A stretch of DNA of 64,000 nucleotides, taken from contig CM072801.1 in the NCBI GenBank assembly GCA_037013495.1, positions 9,844,501 through 9,908,500 of the forward strand, read 5' to 3'. Made by a program: the position numbers and the translations under genes. Shown here piece after piece: positions 24,701 to 36,385 of the stretch. The DNA is from Hippophae tibetana. Lineage: Eukaryota; Streptophyta; Magnoliopsida; Rosales; Elaeagnaceae. A model generated the notes under the pieces. It was not told where the DNA came from. It saw nothing but the letters and a program-made list of their open reading frames with translations, and searched no databases. Each line of letters begins with the position of its first letter. Position 1 is the stretch's first letter.

Positions 24701-25534
24701 TCAAAAATGCATTCCTTAATGAGGATCTGCATGAAGAAGTCTATATGCAACCTTATTCTGGTCTTTTTGTTGAAACAAATAAGGTTTGTCACCTTCAACA
24801 AGCACTTTATGGCCTTAAACAAGCTCCACGAGCATGGTTTGCCAAGTTCAGCTCCTTCGCTTGGGTTACACTACTAGTCCTTATGATTTTGCCTTATTTC
24901 TTCGTTGCAATGATAAAGGCACCGTTTTGCTTCTCCTATATGTGAATGATATGATCATAACTAGTGATGACCTCAGTGACATTCAAGAACTCAAGGATTT
25001 TCTTAGTTAGCAGTTTGAGATGAAAGACCTTGGACATCTCAGCTACTTCTTGGGTCTTGAGATCACTCGTTCCACAGATGGTCTTTATATTACCCAAGCT
25101 AAGTATGCATCTGACCTCTTATCTCAAGCTGGACTCACTGACAGCAAAATTGTTAACACTCCAGTTGAACTTAATGCGCATCTCACACCATTGGAGGGGC
25201 AACCATTGTCTAATCCCTCTCTTTACAGACGATTGGTTGGAAGCTTGGTTTATCTTACAGTTACTCGTCCAGACATTTCTTATGATGTTCATCAGGTGAG
25301 CCAGTATCTGTCTGCTCCACAATCAACTCATTATGATGTTATTCTGCGTATTCTACGATACTTGAAAGACACTATCTTCCATGGCCTTTTCTACTCAACT
25401 CAGTCTCCTTTAGTACTTCGTGCATTCTATGATGTTGATTTGGTAGAAGATCCTACTGATCGCAGGTCCACTACAGGTTATTGTTTTCTCCTTGGTTCTT
25501 CTTTGATTTCTTGGCGAAGTAAGAAACTAACATT
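21760..25534 (+). pseudogene. Decayed copia gag-pol, copy 2 main segment
   Basis: Gag opens at about 21762 (MDKKDVFVSC) and breaks at a TGA near 21958. Later pieces are a knuckle remnant (YCKRHGHTIETCY), a protease remnant (FYSACCNHM, catalytic Asp lost), the pre-integrase zinc region (VWHSCLSHALSTRVQHLDF), integrase core pieces (FRSDNALEYT), RT ([22 protein letters not shown] instead of YVDD) and RNase H (TDRRSTTGYCFLLGSSLISW). Most disabling changes are shared with copy 1. Private changes include a CAA-to-TAA stop at about 22987. Confidence 0.92.
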
Positions 25535-26596
25535 CGTCATGGCCACACCATTGAGACTTGTTACCGTCGCAACAAATCTACTGCTCTTGTTGCTAATATT
25601 GAGCCTACTTCGCTGATGCCTTCTAGTTCAACAGAGTCCCAGTCTTCTGGATCCACTATCATCCTCTCCTCCACTGAACTACAGAAGATCATAACTCAAG
25701 CTGTTCAAATGGCTGGTAATGCATCTTTTTCCAATACTCTCTCAATTTTGCACGATAAGTTTCAAACTTGGCTTTTTTACTCTACATGTTGTAATCACAT
25801 GACACCTTACTCATCTTTATTCTCCAAACTTGACCCTGCACCACATCCTCTTAATATTCATATAGCTGATGATTCCATCATTCGTGGGAATAGTCTAGGT
25901 TTTGTTTCAACCTCTACCCTCTTTATTCCTGGGGTTTTCCATGTACCTGACGTATCCTATAATTTATGCTCGGTGGGATAATTAGCTGAACTAGGATATC
26001 ACCTTATTTTTTACTATTCTGGGTGTATTGTGTAGGATCCGAGGACAGGGCAAGAGCTTGGGACCGATCCTAGGGTCGGGTGTATGTTTCCCGTAAACAA
26101 TCTTCATCTTCCACCTGTTGTTCCTGCCTCTATTGCTGCTGCAACTGCTGTAGTTTCTTCCTTACTTTCTCTCGTAGTTTGGCATTCTTGTCTTAGTCAT
26201 GCCCTATCCACTCAGGTACAACATTTAGCTTTTAAAGGTCTATTGGGTTCTGTATCCAAAGACAATTTTAATAATACTTCATGTCAGTTAGGAAAACATC
26301 CAACTTTACCTTTCAATAATAGTAAATTTATCTCTAATAGTATTTTTGAGTTAATTCATTATGATGTTTGGGGACCTTCTCCTGTTACTAGTATTAGTTG
26401 ATCTCGATATTTTGTTTTTTTATTGAAGATTATTCTCGTTATAGTTGGATCTTTCCGATGAAATATCGTTCTGAAATCTTACCAATATAGAGTAACTTTG
26501 CAAAAATGGTTGAAACATAATTCTCCAAATATATCAAAACTTTTCGATCTGATAATGCTCTTGAATATACTCAAAATGCTTTTCAAGCTCTGTTAC
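25535..26596 (+). pseudogene. Second gag-to-integrase segment fused inside copia copy 2
   Basis: At CATTCGT|CATGGCC (about 25531-25543) the RNase H reading stops and sequence equivalent to 22544-23606 begins again, running from the gag knuckle through protease and integrase to GCTCTGTTACA. It then jumps into the 3' LTR. It shares private features of the upstream segment (the TAA at about 25978 and a TAG at about 26033), so it derives from this lineage, but it also differs at many bases. Confidence 0.88.
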
Positions 26597-26712
26597 ATAT
26601 ATATATTTAGTTACTTTAGATATATCTAATTTATTTGTAATTTCTATATAAAGATAACATGTATATTTATTTGAATTACAGAATAAAATACAATCATTAA
26701 GTATTTTTAACA
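26597..26712 (+). repeat. Truncated 3' LTR of copia copy 2
   Basis: Matches the last 115 or so bases of the copy 1 3' LTR, from TATATTTAGTTAC to TTTTTAACA, and is followed by CATAT. The left part of the LTR and the purine tract are deleted at the junction with the fused gag-integrase segment. Confidence 0.9.
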
Positions 26713-26717
26713 CATAT

Positions 26718-27906
26718 AGATAAAAATATTAATCTTATTTTTTGTTCTTTCATTTAAAAATAACAATAAATTTAGTAATTAGGGGGATGCATTTAAAGAG
26801 CAACTGTTTTATTTTCATCAACAATTAATATTATTCGGTGGGCATCGCATCTCCTACTGGTTACTGCTGCAGCTTTATTTCTTATTCCCTGATACCTGGT
26901 TTCCAGCGAATAGCTTTATAAGGAATCGGATTCATATTATATCTTAATAGCTTTTGAGATAATTAATTCAATATTACTCTTGAGAATCTACCATCATCAT
27001 ATCCATCTATATATTAATGTAAATGTAGTAATATCCTTACAATATATATAATAATATCGTTATGGAAGCATAAAATCTACTAACTTAATAAAACACTTAC
27101 AAATTGTAATACATAATAGGGACTTAAATGATTCATTGCAGAAACGTGAGATAGATATTGTCTACATCGACGCTAATTTTATTATAAATAACATTTAATT
27201 TTGTGCACATTTTTACATCTATGTTAAAAAAATTAAAAATAATTATTTTTAAATATATAGATATATGATAAAATTAAAATAATATAAATATGAAAAAATA
27301 TATAAATTTATGTATCCATCGTATTTCTTGTTAACAATTTTTAAAACAAACATCTGACAGCTTTGTGTAACCTCCTAATTAAGTTCTAACGAGTCAATTA
27401 CATGTGATGTATTCTAAGATTATGTAACTATACTTATAATATAAGTATTCAAAGATAAAATTTATCTCTCCATTTTAAAAATCACATCAAAAATATTTTT
27501 GTATAAAAAATATTTAATATTCCATTTTCTCTTTATCACCATGTGATTTGAATACTTATTTTACTTGGAAATTAAAAAGCCATATTTATTTATAATGTTC
27601 AATGACTACATGAAATTTGAAAAATCACACCTTTGAATATTTTAAGATGAACATGAAATGCTTATAATTTAGGCAGAAGGCCAATTTGGTACTTAATTTT
27701 CGTAACAAGACAAAATTATTTTCCAAAAATTAATTTGACAAATTCATACCCAATTTCTCCAATTTAATCATTTCAACCACTCTATTTTAGAGTTTTAAAT
27801 GAGTGAAAGTTGAGAAATTTAGGTATAAAATTAATTAAATTAAATTTTCAGACAAATTCCATCAAATCACGAAAAATTTAGATAACCAATAATTTATAAG
27901 CACACA
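26718..27906. other. AT-rich intergenic DNA 3' of methyltransferase gene B
   Basis: Counterpart of 12723-13914 with few differences (for example a missing AATT near 27684). No gene is present. The right end is the probable 3' untranslated region of gene B. Confidence 0.6.
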
Positions 27907-30900
27907 TCACTTAAAGAACTCCATGACCCAAAAGTTACAGACAAAACATTCAAATCTAATGCCACTAAATCCAGTAGCAGTAGCCAAGGCCAAGAACTCT
28001 TGTTTGCTACGTTCTTTACCCCCTGGGTTTTGAGTCATCATGAGCACATCAATTTGAGCAGTGCTTCTAAAAGCACTTGTTGACTCTGGTACAGTTGGAA
28101 GTATTGCCTCCATTACAATTACCTTCCCATTTTCTGGAATAGCATTAAAACAATTCTTCAATAGCTTTATACAATGCTCATCACTCCAATCATGAAGTAT
28201 CCACTGCATAATTTATATTTACTAGTCAAAATCTAACTTTTTGGATTAGTCACTACTACATAAATAGGCATAAAAGTCGGTTAAAAACCGACTTTAAACA
28301 AATTTAAAACACGCGTGATCGAAAATATTATGTGCTTCATAAGAACTTTTTAACACTTGGAATCACTTTTGCAAGACAAACAAGCCCTTAATATATGAAG
28401 AGGAACAAATAAATGATTTTCCTTACAAAACCAAGGTTTCTATGCCTACTACTTTCTGTTTTTTTCAGAATAGTTTGTAATTGTTTTATAATGAACACAA
28501 TTAACAAATCCTTGAAGTCTAAGGTTGTAGAACTAAAATAGAGATGTTCAAAACTTGGGGCCTATTTAGCCCAACACTTTCGATCATAAAAAGAAGCAAT
28601 TTCAAACGGACCCTTACCTTCATGAAAATTGCGTCTCCATTTGGAACACTAGCAAACATGTCTCCTCCAACATGTTCCAACCCTAGAAAGTACATTAACA
28701 AACTACTGTATAAATATGCATACGTAGATCTATAACTTATAGTGATATAAAGCTAAAATTGCCAAAATCATAAGCACTTTGATTCTATTACCAGGATAAG
28801 GAGGGGCATCTCTTAAAACATGAGGTAAGTCAAAATTAAAACCCTTGATATGAGGGTATTTGGAGGTAATGAGGTTAAGTGTAACACCAAGACCACCACC
28901 AACATCAACTAGTTGTCTTACTTTCTCAAAACCCTTGTAAGAACCAAGCATCCTTTTAATGACAATAGTGGTGTGATTATACATTGCTGTGTTGAAAACC
29001 TTATTGAACCTTAGATCCAATCTTGGATACTCAAAAGCGTGCATTCCATGAACTCTGTTAAATGGAATTCCTCCTTCAATAACTGCTTCTTTTAGTTGAG
29101 GCCTGCAATCAATTAAGAGTGTCACACATATTCCAAGTAACACCAAAACCCATTTAGTATTGCCATGCACCAACTTAAAAGGTAAGTTCTATATCATAAA
29201 CATAACTCAAATTATATGGTAGAGTGTGATTGGATAGTAAAATTGAATTTACAAACAATATTATAAGTAATTGTGTTTGTAATATATTTATGATAAATAG
29301 TTGTATTCATCTTACCAAATCTTATATGCAATAATAAGTTAGATTTAATCGATTCAAAATAATATATTTTATTTTTATTTTTATAATTTATAGTTTTTTA
29401 TTTCTTTATTCATTGATATATTTAAATTAAAAATAGTCTTAATTGCATGATATAAATATTATTTATATTTAAAATTTTATTTTTAACTCTCCTGACTTAG
29501 TATACAATATCTTTTTGTATAACTAAAAAAAATATTTTTTATAAGAGATATGAAAAATAAAATTATGTATATAACTGAATTATATAAAATATTTATTAAT
29601 TTATATCACACAAATTATACAAAGTTTAACTAGTACTAATAACTAATAAAATAAAAAATGTTAAATGTACACATATTTGTACACATTTTAATTATAGTAT
29701 ATTATGTGTCAAAAATTTCTTAAAAAATGAATAATATCTATATTTTTAAAATTATTTTAACACATGATATATTATAATTAACACATGAATATAAATATAT
29801 ATGTAAAAATTTATATAATTTATATTTGACACGTATCTGAAAAAAAGTTGTATTATATTACACACGTATCTGAAAAAAAGTTGTAACCAAGATCTTTAGT
29901 TAGGATGTCTTAAGAGGTTTTGTCTATAAAAATCAACTTTTAGACAATAGTTTAAAAATAGACATAAGTAGGATTTTTTTTTTACCTTATACTTGAAAGC
30001 AAAATTTTTAATCAATTTTATTTAAAAAAAAGATATATTAGCTCTATTTTTTAAAACATAATTATTATAAACATAAAAAAATATTAAAATCTTATAAATT
30101 TATAATTAATTTTAAATACATAAATCTTTTTTATCATATCATATATTAAAAAATTTATTTTAAAAAATAAAAAATAATTTATTTTACAATAAAATAAATA
30201 TAAATTTATACATATATTGAAAATAATAGCTAAATATTTTGATAATTCATAAATAATATAATACATTATTATTATTAAATATAATTATAATATTAATTAT
30301 AATTATGATATAAAAAATAATATTCATAAAAAAAATTAAATTATTAAAAAAAATTGTAAAGCTTCTATATCCATTTTTTTACGAGATATAATACAAATAT
30401 AGAACATTATATCACAAATTTTATGAAAAAATATTATATTATATAATATAATATTATTATAATTATTTTTATTATTAATATAATATAATATATAAATTAT
30501 ATTGAGTTAATTATATTTTAATACTTAAATATAATTATTGTTAATAAATATTTTTTATCTTAATAATAATTAAAATTATAATAATATTAGAGATATTTGT
30601 TACAATGTAATCTATTTTTTAATTTTAAATAATTTATTTTTAAAAAATTTCAATAATTTTTCATAAAAATTATTATAACTATTTAGCAAAGTTTTAATAA
30701 TTTAAAATTTTATAATTTATTATTATTATTATTTTATAATAAAATTTTGATAAGTTATTTATTATAAAAAATATTTTTTTTATTATATAAATATAAATTA
30801 TTGTATTATTTTTTATTTATAATAAAAATAAATTGTTATTTATTAAAAATTGTTGAATGGTTATATTTTAAAAAGATAAGGTTCTAGAAATTATGAAGAG

Positions 30901-32363
30901 AGAGAAAGAAAAGACAAAAATATTTATTTTTTGAAAAAATAGAATTGATGAGCTGCTAATTAAAAAAAGAGAAAAAAAAATGTAATAAGAGTTAGAAAAA
31001 ATAAATTATTCATAAATTGTTTAACAAGTTTGATTTTAGTCATTTTTAAATTAAATTTTAATTAAGTTTATTTATAAACTATTGTATATTAATATACTTT
31101 TATAAAAAAAAAAAACCTATGTCCTAATTCTTAGATTATAAATATATTCATGAACTATTTGTGGATGAATTCCTGCTTAAAGCCTCCATGACCATTTCCT
31201 ATCTACTCTCCACCTATTATCTATTTTATAACTTTACTATCATATTTTACGGTTAATAACTTATGATTGACGTAGGCATGACACTGACTTAAATAATAAT
31301 AATAATAATAATAATAATAAGTTTGTATCCTACCTGCAACACCTTTTTGGGATTCATTCAGATCCACTAATTATAAACAGTTAAAATTATCTGATAAAAT
31401 CTATTAAAATAATGTAAAATTTAAGTATTATACCATGCAATTAAACATTTTAATTTTAATATATATTATTGTATTTATATCACCAGTTATTTTTCTTTTC
31501 AAAGGTTTTTTTATATAATATAATCAAGTAAAAACTAAAATTAAATGAAGATAAATTTTATATTACTTATAAATATTATTATTTTAATAACATCTCTTTC
31601 TTCGAAAACAAGGTTGTATTGAATTAGCTTATATACTAAATTAGGGATGTTTATGGGTTGATGTAGTCCGATTTTGGGAAGAAAAAAAATTAATCAAAAA
31701 TTTATAAAACTGTTCGATCCAATTTAATTGATTTAAAAATTAAAGATCGAATTTTTTAAAAATTGATTTTAATTCATATAAATCAAACTAGATGATTTGA
31801 TTTATAAAATCGTTTGATACGATCTAATTTGATTCGACTTTTTAGTTTAATCCGATCTCATTTATTAACACTCCTATACAAAACTACTGACAAAAAAAGA
31901 AAAAATTAAAAAGATTTCAAAATAAGAAAACAAACCAGCTTTCCAAGAAGACTTTGTCTTGAATCAAAGCCATCAAAGGGCCCAAGCAAACACCATCTTC
32001 GTTGGTAACAAAGTGCTTAGATACAGGAGCAAGACAATAAAGCTTTTGAACAGAACCATCTTCATTTTCAACCACAGAGCAATTAAGAACAGAGTAGCTT
32101 GCCAATACCTTGAGAATACGGTCCAACATTGAAGGTGCTTCAGGATTTGAACTGGACAATTGAGCCGCGACTTCTAAAGATGAGAGCTTAGTCTCTGGAC
32201 CAGCATTAGCTATGATATTGAAAATCCCAAGCTCAATTGCTGATTGCAACGACATTGATAACACAGAAGACATAACTAATTGCATCGCATAAGAAAAGCT
32301 TTCTTCTTCTTCTTCGGTTATATGACAGTTTAGGTCCTTTTTTGGGTTCTTTAGAGAGGCCAT
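27907..32363 (-). CDS. COMT-type class I plant O-methyltransferase, gene B (four exons)
   Basis: Tandem duplicate of gene A with identical exon sizes. Exons on minus: 32363-31936, 29102-28792, 28682-28618, 28203-27907, all with GT-AG borders, 366 residues. The SAM loop, His272/Glu300/Glu332 and the Leu133-Ile134 substitution in the substrate pocket are all kept. By eye it differs from A at four residues: 139 Leu to Phe, 161 Tyr to His, 345 Ala to Thr, 357 Phe to Cys. Position 139 lies five residues past the altered pocket pair. Both genes look functional: no stop, frameshift or broken splice site, and the same TATA box at the same distance. The CACTA terminal fragment in intron 3 is shared. 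Intron 1 is 2.83 kb. Which phenolic is methylated cannot be read from the sequence. Confidence 0.93.
28251..28295 (+). mobile_element. Solo CACTA transposon terminus in intron 3 of gene B
   Basis: Same CACTACTACATAAATAGGC terminus and 10-bp hairpin (28273-28295) as in gene A, so it predates the duplication. No second terminus is present in the intron. Confidence 0.6.
29103..31935 (-). other. Intron 1 of methyltransferase gene B, extreme AT-rich tract
   Basis: Counterpart of the gene A intron, slightly shorter overall but with an expanded AAT/TAA microsatellite at 31291-31320. Only composition-driven open frames occur inside. No transposon or RNA gene is recognised. Confidence 0.8.
31291..31320. 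repeat. AAT/TAA microsatellite in intron 1 of methyltransferase gene B
   Basis: About ten AAT units. The matching site in gene A (about 17303-17322) has roughly six to seven, so the locus changed length after the duplication. Confidence 0.9.
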
Positions 32364-32411
32364 TTTGGTTAAAAATTGGAACACTTGTTTGAAAGAAGAT
32401 GTATTTTAGTC

Positions 32412-32420
32412 TTTATATAA
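32412..32420 (-). promoter_or_regulatory. TATA box of methyltransferase gene B
   Basis: TTATATAAA on the minus strand, about 50 bp upstream of the ATG at 32363, identical in context to gene A. Confidence 0.7.
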
Positions 32421-33883
32421 GCCCCTACGATCTAGAGCAAAAAAATAATAACAAAAAAAACTGAAGAATAGAAGCCAATTAGTGCATACTATTTTTATCT
32501 ATCAGACATTGGACTTTGGAGAGGATTAAAATAATATTCTCTCTTATAAATCATAGCAATTGGCCTCACGCCTATCATCTTTTACACATGAAACACGAAG
32601 CAACAATAACTTATGATTGGATTAATTATATTTTAATTTTTAGATAAATCATACAAATAATCAAAATATTTATTTAATTATAATTATGATTATAATGTAT
32701 AAAAAATAAAAAAATATGTTCAATTTTGTGCATAATCTTTAAAAATAAACATATATATTAATAACATAATTTTTACAAAGTAAAATTTTTAAGCATTTTT
32801 ATAAATTATGTTATATGTTAGTAAATTTAAAATGTAATTAATTTCTTATGTTTAGAGAACCAATCACTATTAATTTAATTATGTTAAATAAAATTATTTA
32901 TTACAAATTATATCAACACAATTGATATATAATTAATTATAAATTAAAAAAATAAATCTTAATATTTTAATCCATAATTATTTGTCAGGCTAAATAATTA
33001 TTATGCTTACAAATTGTTAAAAAAAATTCATAAAGATGCGGGACGAACTCCACTGACAAGTGATTACAATAATGCCATACAATTTAGTAACAACAAATAA
33101 TGTGAAGATAATGCAATAATAGAATGGGACAGGTATGTAATTACAACCTTCAATTATTGGTAGGAATAATAATAATAAATATTAATTAATTAATTAAACT
33201 TATATCTTATAATATTAAACTTATTTATTAAATAAAAATATAAAAATATAAAAATACTAAATCATTAGTATTTAAATTTTATTGCTCATACAAAAATATT
33301 CTTTTATAAATTAGATAAATATTTATTTTAAAAATATTCATACAGTTAGCATCATAAAAAACATTTAACATCAATTTTTTATCTTATTATACTAAAAATA
33401 ACTTAAAAATTAATTTAAATACTTAATTTCTTTTCATTTATTTTATAAAATAAAAAAAATTCAAAAAATAATTTAATAATTAACATTGATATATATTTGT
33501 CAATTTTAAATCATAATATACATAATCAAAAATTAATAATTCATAAACATCGATAATTTGATTTTGATCGTAACTGCTCCTACCGACAAAACCAACAGGA
33601 AAGGGTGCTATTTTTTTTGTCCAATCTTATTTATTTTATTTACTAGGGATAGGATGGATTCAATGAAGTAAACTATATGATACATTTTGTTCTAATTTTA
33701 TCATAAATAAATGTAAGATTATCTCTATCTATATGTATAACAAATGTTTGATGTGGACGAATTAATATTTTAATCTATAATTATTTATCATATTAAATAA
33801 TATTATGCTTACAATGTTAAAAAAATTTAAAAATTTAATAAAGATGCGGGACAAACTCCAATAACAAGTGATTCCATGTTGAA
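32421..33883. other. Upstream region of gene B and right edge of the duplication
   Basis: AT-rich. It contains the repeat blocks also seen at 18.9-20.1 kb (AAAGATGCGGGAC at about 33033 and 33841; CATAATATACATAATCAAA at about 33512). No coding frame is present. It ends abruptly at about 33884 against copia-derived sequence. Confidence 0.5.
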
Positions 33884-34420
33884 AAAGAAAAAAAGAGTTT
33901 ATTGTTGTAGGTAAAGACCACAATTTAGTGAACAAGTGGAATTCCTAGTTAAGTGCAAGAAGGCACTTCAAATCATCTATTTGTGGATGAGATAGATGAT
34001 TCTACTCATGATGTAGCAGAAGAGCAACATGAGCAACCATATAGTATCATTAAGGGTAAAGGAATAAGAAAGATTTGACTCCCTCGAAGGTACACAGATG
34101 TAAACTTAGTTTCTTTTTCATTGTCTATAGCAGAGTCTATTGAGGTGCATGAACGTTCTAATTATCATAAAGTTGTCACTTGTAATGAGTCTATTCAGTG
34201 GTTGGTTGCTATGAATGAAAAGATTGAATCGCTTCATAAGAATCATACTTGAGAATTGGTAAAACCGCCTAAAGGCCAAAAGATTGTTGGAAACAAATAG
34301 GTCTTTAAGAAAAAGAAAGGTATACATGAGGTTGAAGTAGCTAGGTTCAAGGCACACGTTGTTGTAAAGGGTTATTGTCAGAAGAATGGTATTGACTTCA
34401 ATGAAATTTTTTTACTTGTT

Positions 34421-35480
34421 GTGAAACATAGCTCTATTCATATGTTACTTGTTATGGTTGCATTGTTTGACATGGAATTAGAACAACTTGATGTCAAAAC
34501 ATCCTTCTTACATGGTGAGCTTGATGAACAAATATATATGCATCAATCAGAGGGGTTTGTTGTTTTAGGTAAGAAAGATCATGTTTATTTATTAAAAAAG
34601 TTTTTATATAGGTTAAAGCAATCCCCTAGACAGTTGTATAAACGATTTGATTCTTTTATGATTAATCATGGTTACTCTAGAAGTGATTATGATAGTTGTG
34701 CTTATAATAAAAGATTCCATGATGGTTCATCTATTTATTTGTTGTTTTATGTTGATGACATGCTTATTACTTCTAACAATAAGTTTGAGATTCAGAAATT
34801 AAAGTCTCAACTTAGTGGTGAATTTGAGATGAAAGATTTGGGTGCAGCGAAGAGAATTTTGGGCATGGAAATTTACAGGGATAAACAGGCGGGCAAGCTT
34901 TATTTGACTCAAAAAAATTATGTTGAAAAATTTCTTGAATGCTTTGGTATGAAAAAGTCTAAACTTATGAGTACGCCGTTAGTTGTGCATTTCAGGCTTT
35001 CTTTGGATTTTGTCACCACAGTCAGAAGAAGAAGAGCAGTACATGTCTCAAGTTTCATATGCTAGTGTCGTTGGTAGTCTGATGTATGCTATGGTTTGTA
35101 CTCATCCAAACATTTCACATGTAGTTAGTGTTGTTAGTAGATATATAGGTAATCCTGGTAAGGGTCATTAGTAAGCAATGAAATTGATACTTCGATATTT
35201 GAGAGGCACATCTAATTTTGGTTTGATATATGATAGAATTTATAATACTAGTTGTAGTGTTATTGGTTATGTGGACTCCGATTATACTGGTGATTTGGAT
35301 AGAAGAAGATCTTTGACAGGTTATGTCTTCACTTTTTCTCATTATGTCATTAGTTGGAAGGCTACTTTACAGTCTATAGTTGTTTTGTCTACGATAGAGG
35401 TAGAATATATGGCAGTATCAAAAGTAGTGAAAGAAGTCATTTGGCTTAGAGGTTTAGTTTGTGATTTGAGTTTACAGTAA
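34421..35480 (+). pseudogene. RT and RNase H remnant of the Tnt1-like copia fragment
   Basis: The longest open piece (about 214 residues) covers the RT palm with the catalytic YVDD kept, the MKDLG motif and the start of the connection region. A frameshift near 34985-35040 shifts to the SYASVVGSLMYAM motif, and RNase H follows in a third stretch. It has no start codon context or upstream gag, so it is a dead fragment and not a gene. Confidence 0.85.
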
Positions 35481-35816
35481 GATATTTTTGTTGTATTTTG
35501 TGATAGTCAGAGTGCGATACACTTGACTAAGAATACTATGTATCATGAAAGAATCAACATATTAATGTCAGATATTACTTCGTTCATGACATTGTCTTTC
35601 AAGGTGCTATTGTTGTCAATAAGATAGTCACTATAGAGAATCCAACTTATATGCTAACCAAACTAGTTCCATTTAAAAGTTTCAAGCATTTCTTGTACTT
35701 GATTGGTGTTTGTAGAAGATGATCACCCTTCAGGGCTTTGGACGATGGTTATTTGGTAATCCGAGGAATTTCATATTTGACGAACTTGTTTTCTGTTTTG
35801 AGCCAAGGTAGAGATT

Positions 35817-36380
35817 TATTAAATATGGTCCAAAAATATATTAGGCCTAAACCCATATAATTAAACCCTTACCCTTCTTATATATATATGATATTCCTAC
35901 TAGCTGGAAAATAGAGTGTTGTCGCAAGAGAGGAAATAGAGAAAGCTCCAAGCTTCCGAATTAAAGAGTGAGAAGAAGAAAAAAAAATTAGCTGCTAATT
36001 TTTCCATTTTTAGCCAAGGAATCTCCTTTTTTTCTCAAATTTTGCATAGTAGATTAGAAGAAAGGTTATATGCAGTAAGTTCATTTGTGTGGTAATATTT
36101 GATTTAATAACAAGTTTGTTAATTTATCTTGATATATATTACCAGTAAATTAAAGTGAGATATTTTCTCGGTGTATTTTTGGATTTTGATATATTTTGTG
36201 AAACTCTCGGATTATTGGTATTTGTATCTCAATTTGATTATTAGTTTTCTCGATGTGTCGTCATCAGTAGAGTAGACTTTTCATATTGAAATGTTGAACC
36301 ACTTAAATCATTGTGTGTCATTTATTTTTCCCATTGCTTATTATTTTACTATTACCCATAATTATATATTTGTGCAACCA
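35817..36380 (+). repeat. Probable 3' LTR of the Tnt1-like fragment
   Basis: Follows the purine tract and contains a promoter-like CTTATATATATATG box near 35878. It ends near TTTGTGCAACCAAAATT, immediately before unrelated pol sequence of the first copia family begins. No 5' LTR partner is in the window, so the boundaries are inferred. Confidence 0.6.
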
Positions 36381-36385
36381 AAATT

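Larger units (their letters stand above)
20501..26712 (+). mobile_element. Ty1/copia retrotransposon, copy 2 (rearranged)
   Basis: Same insertion as copy 1: 5' LTR at 20501-20702, PBS at 20703-20715, and the CATAT duplication at 20496-20500 and 26713-26717. Internal order is leader with a tandem repeat (20760-21315), gag (about 21760-22620), protease remnant, integrase (about 23180-23900), RT (about 24500-25020) and RNase H up to about 25534. A second partial gag to integrase segment follows (25535-26596), joined directly to a truncated 3' LTR (about 26597-26712). The end of RNase H, the purine tract and about 75 bp of the 3' LTR are missing. Stops and frameshifts throughout rule out autonomy. 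Confidence 0.93.
20116..33372. repeat. Tandem segmental duplication, unit B (about 13.3 kb)
   Basis: Direct copy of unit A. It holds copia copy 2 with the same CATAT duplication and flanks, and methyltransferase gene B with promoter. It differs structurally from A by a tandem repeat in the element leader, a 1.06-kb gag-integrase segment inserted in place of the end of RNase H, a longer AT microsatellite in the LTR, a longer AAT microsatellite in intron 1, and the absence of the 18.9-19.75 kb repeat block. The right edge is set where similarity to the sequence just before 20115 stops and is only approximate. Confidence 0.85.
33884..36385 (+). mobile_element. 5'-truncated Tnt1-like copia fragment with 3' LTR
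   Basis: Begins in the pol linker before RT and lacks gag, protease and integrase. RT is readable at 34421-35065 (QLDVKTSFLHGELDEQIYM, intact FYVDDMLIT at about 34745) and RNase H at 35178-35480 (DLDRRRSLTGYVFTFSHYVI). A purine tract at about 35802-35816 (AGCCAAGGTAGAGATT) precedes sequence that looks like a 3' LTR starting near 35817 (TATTAAATATGGTCC) and running to about 36380. This family differs from the 7.4-kb and 20.5-kb elements. Several stops (for example near 34078 and 34250) show decay. Confidence 0.85.

Noticed and set aside
35817..36380. Possible separate non-coding gene with a TATATATAT promoter
   Set aside because: Position directly after a copia purine tract and before another element is better explained as a 3' LTR.
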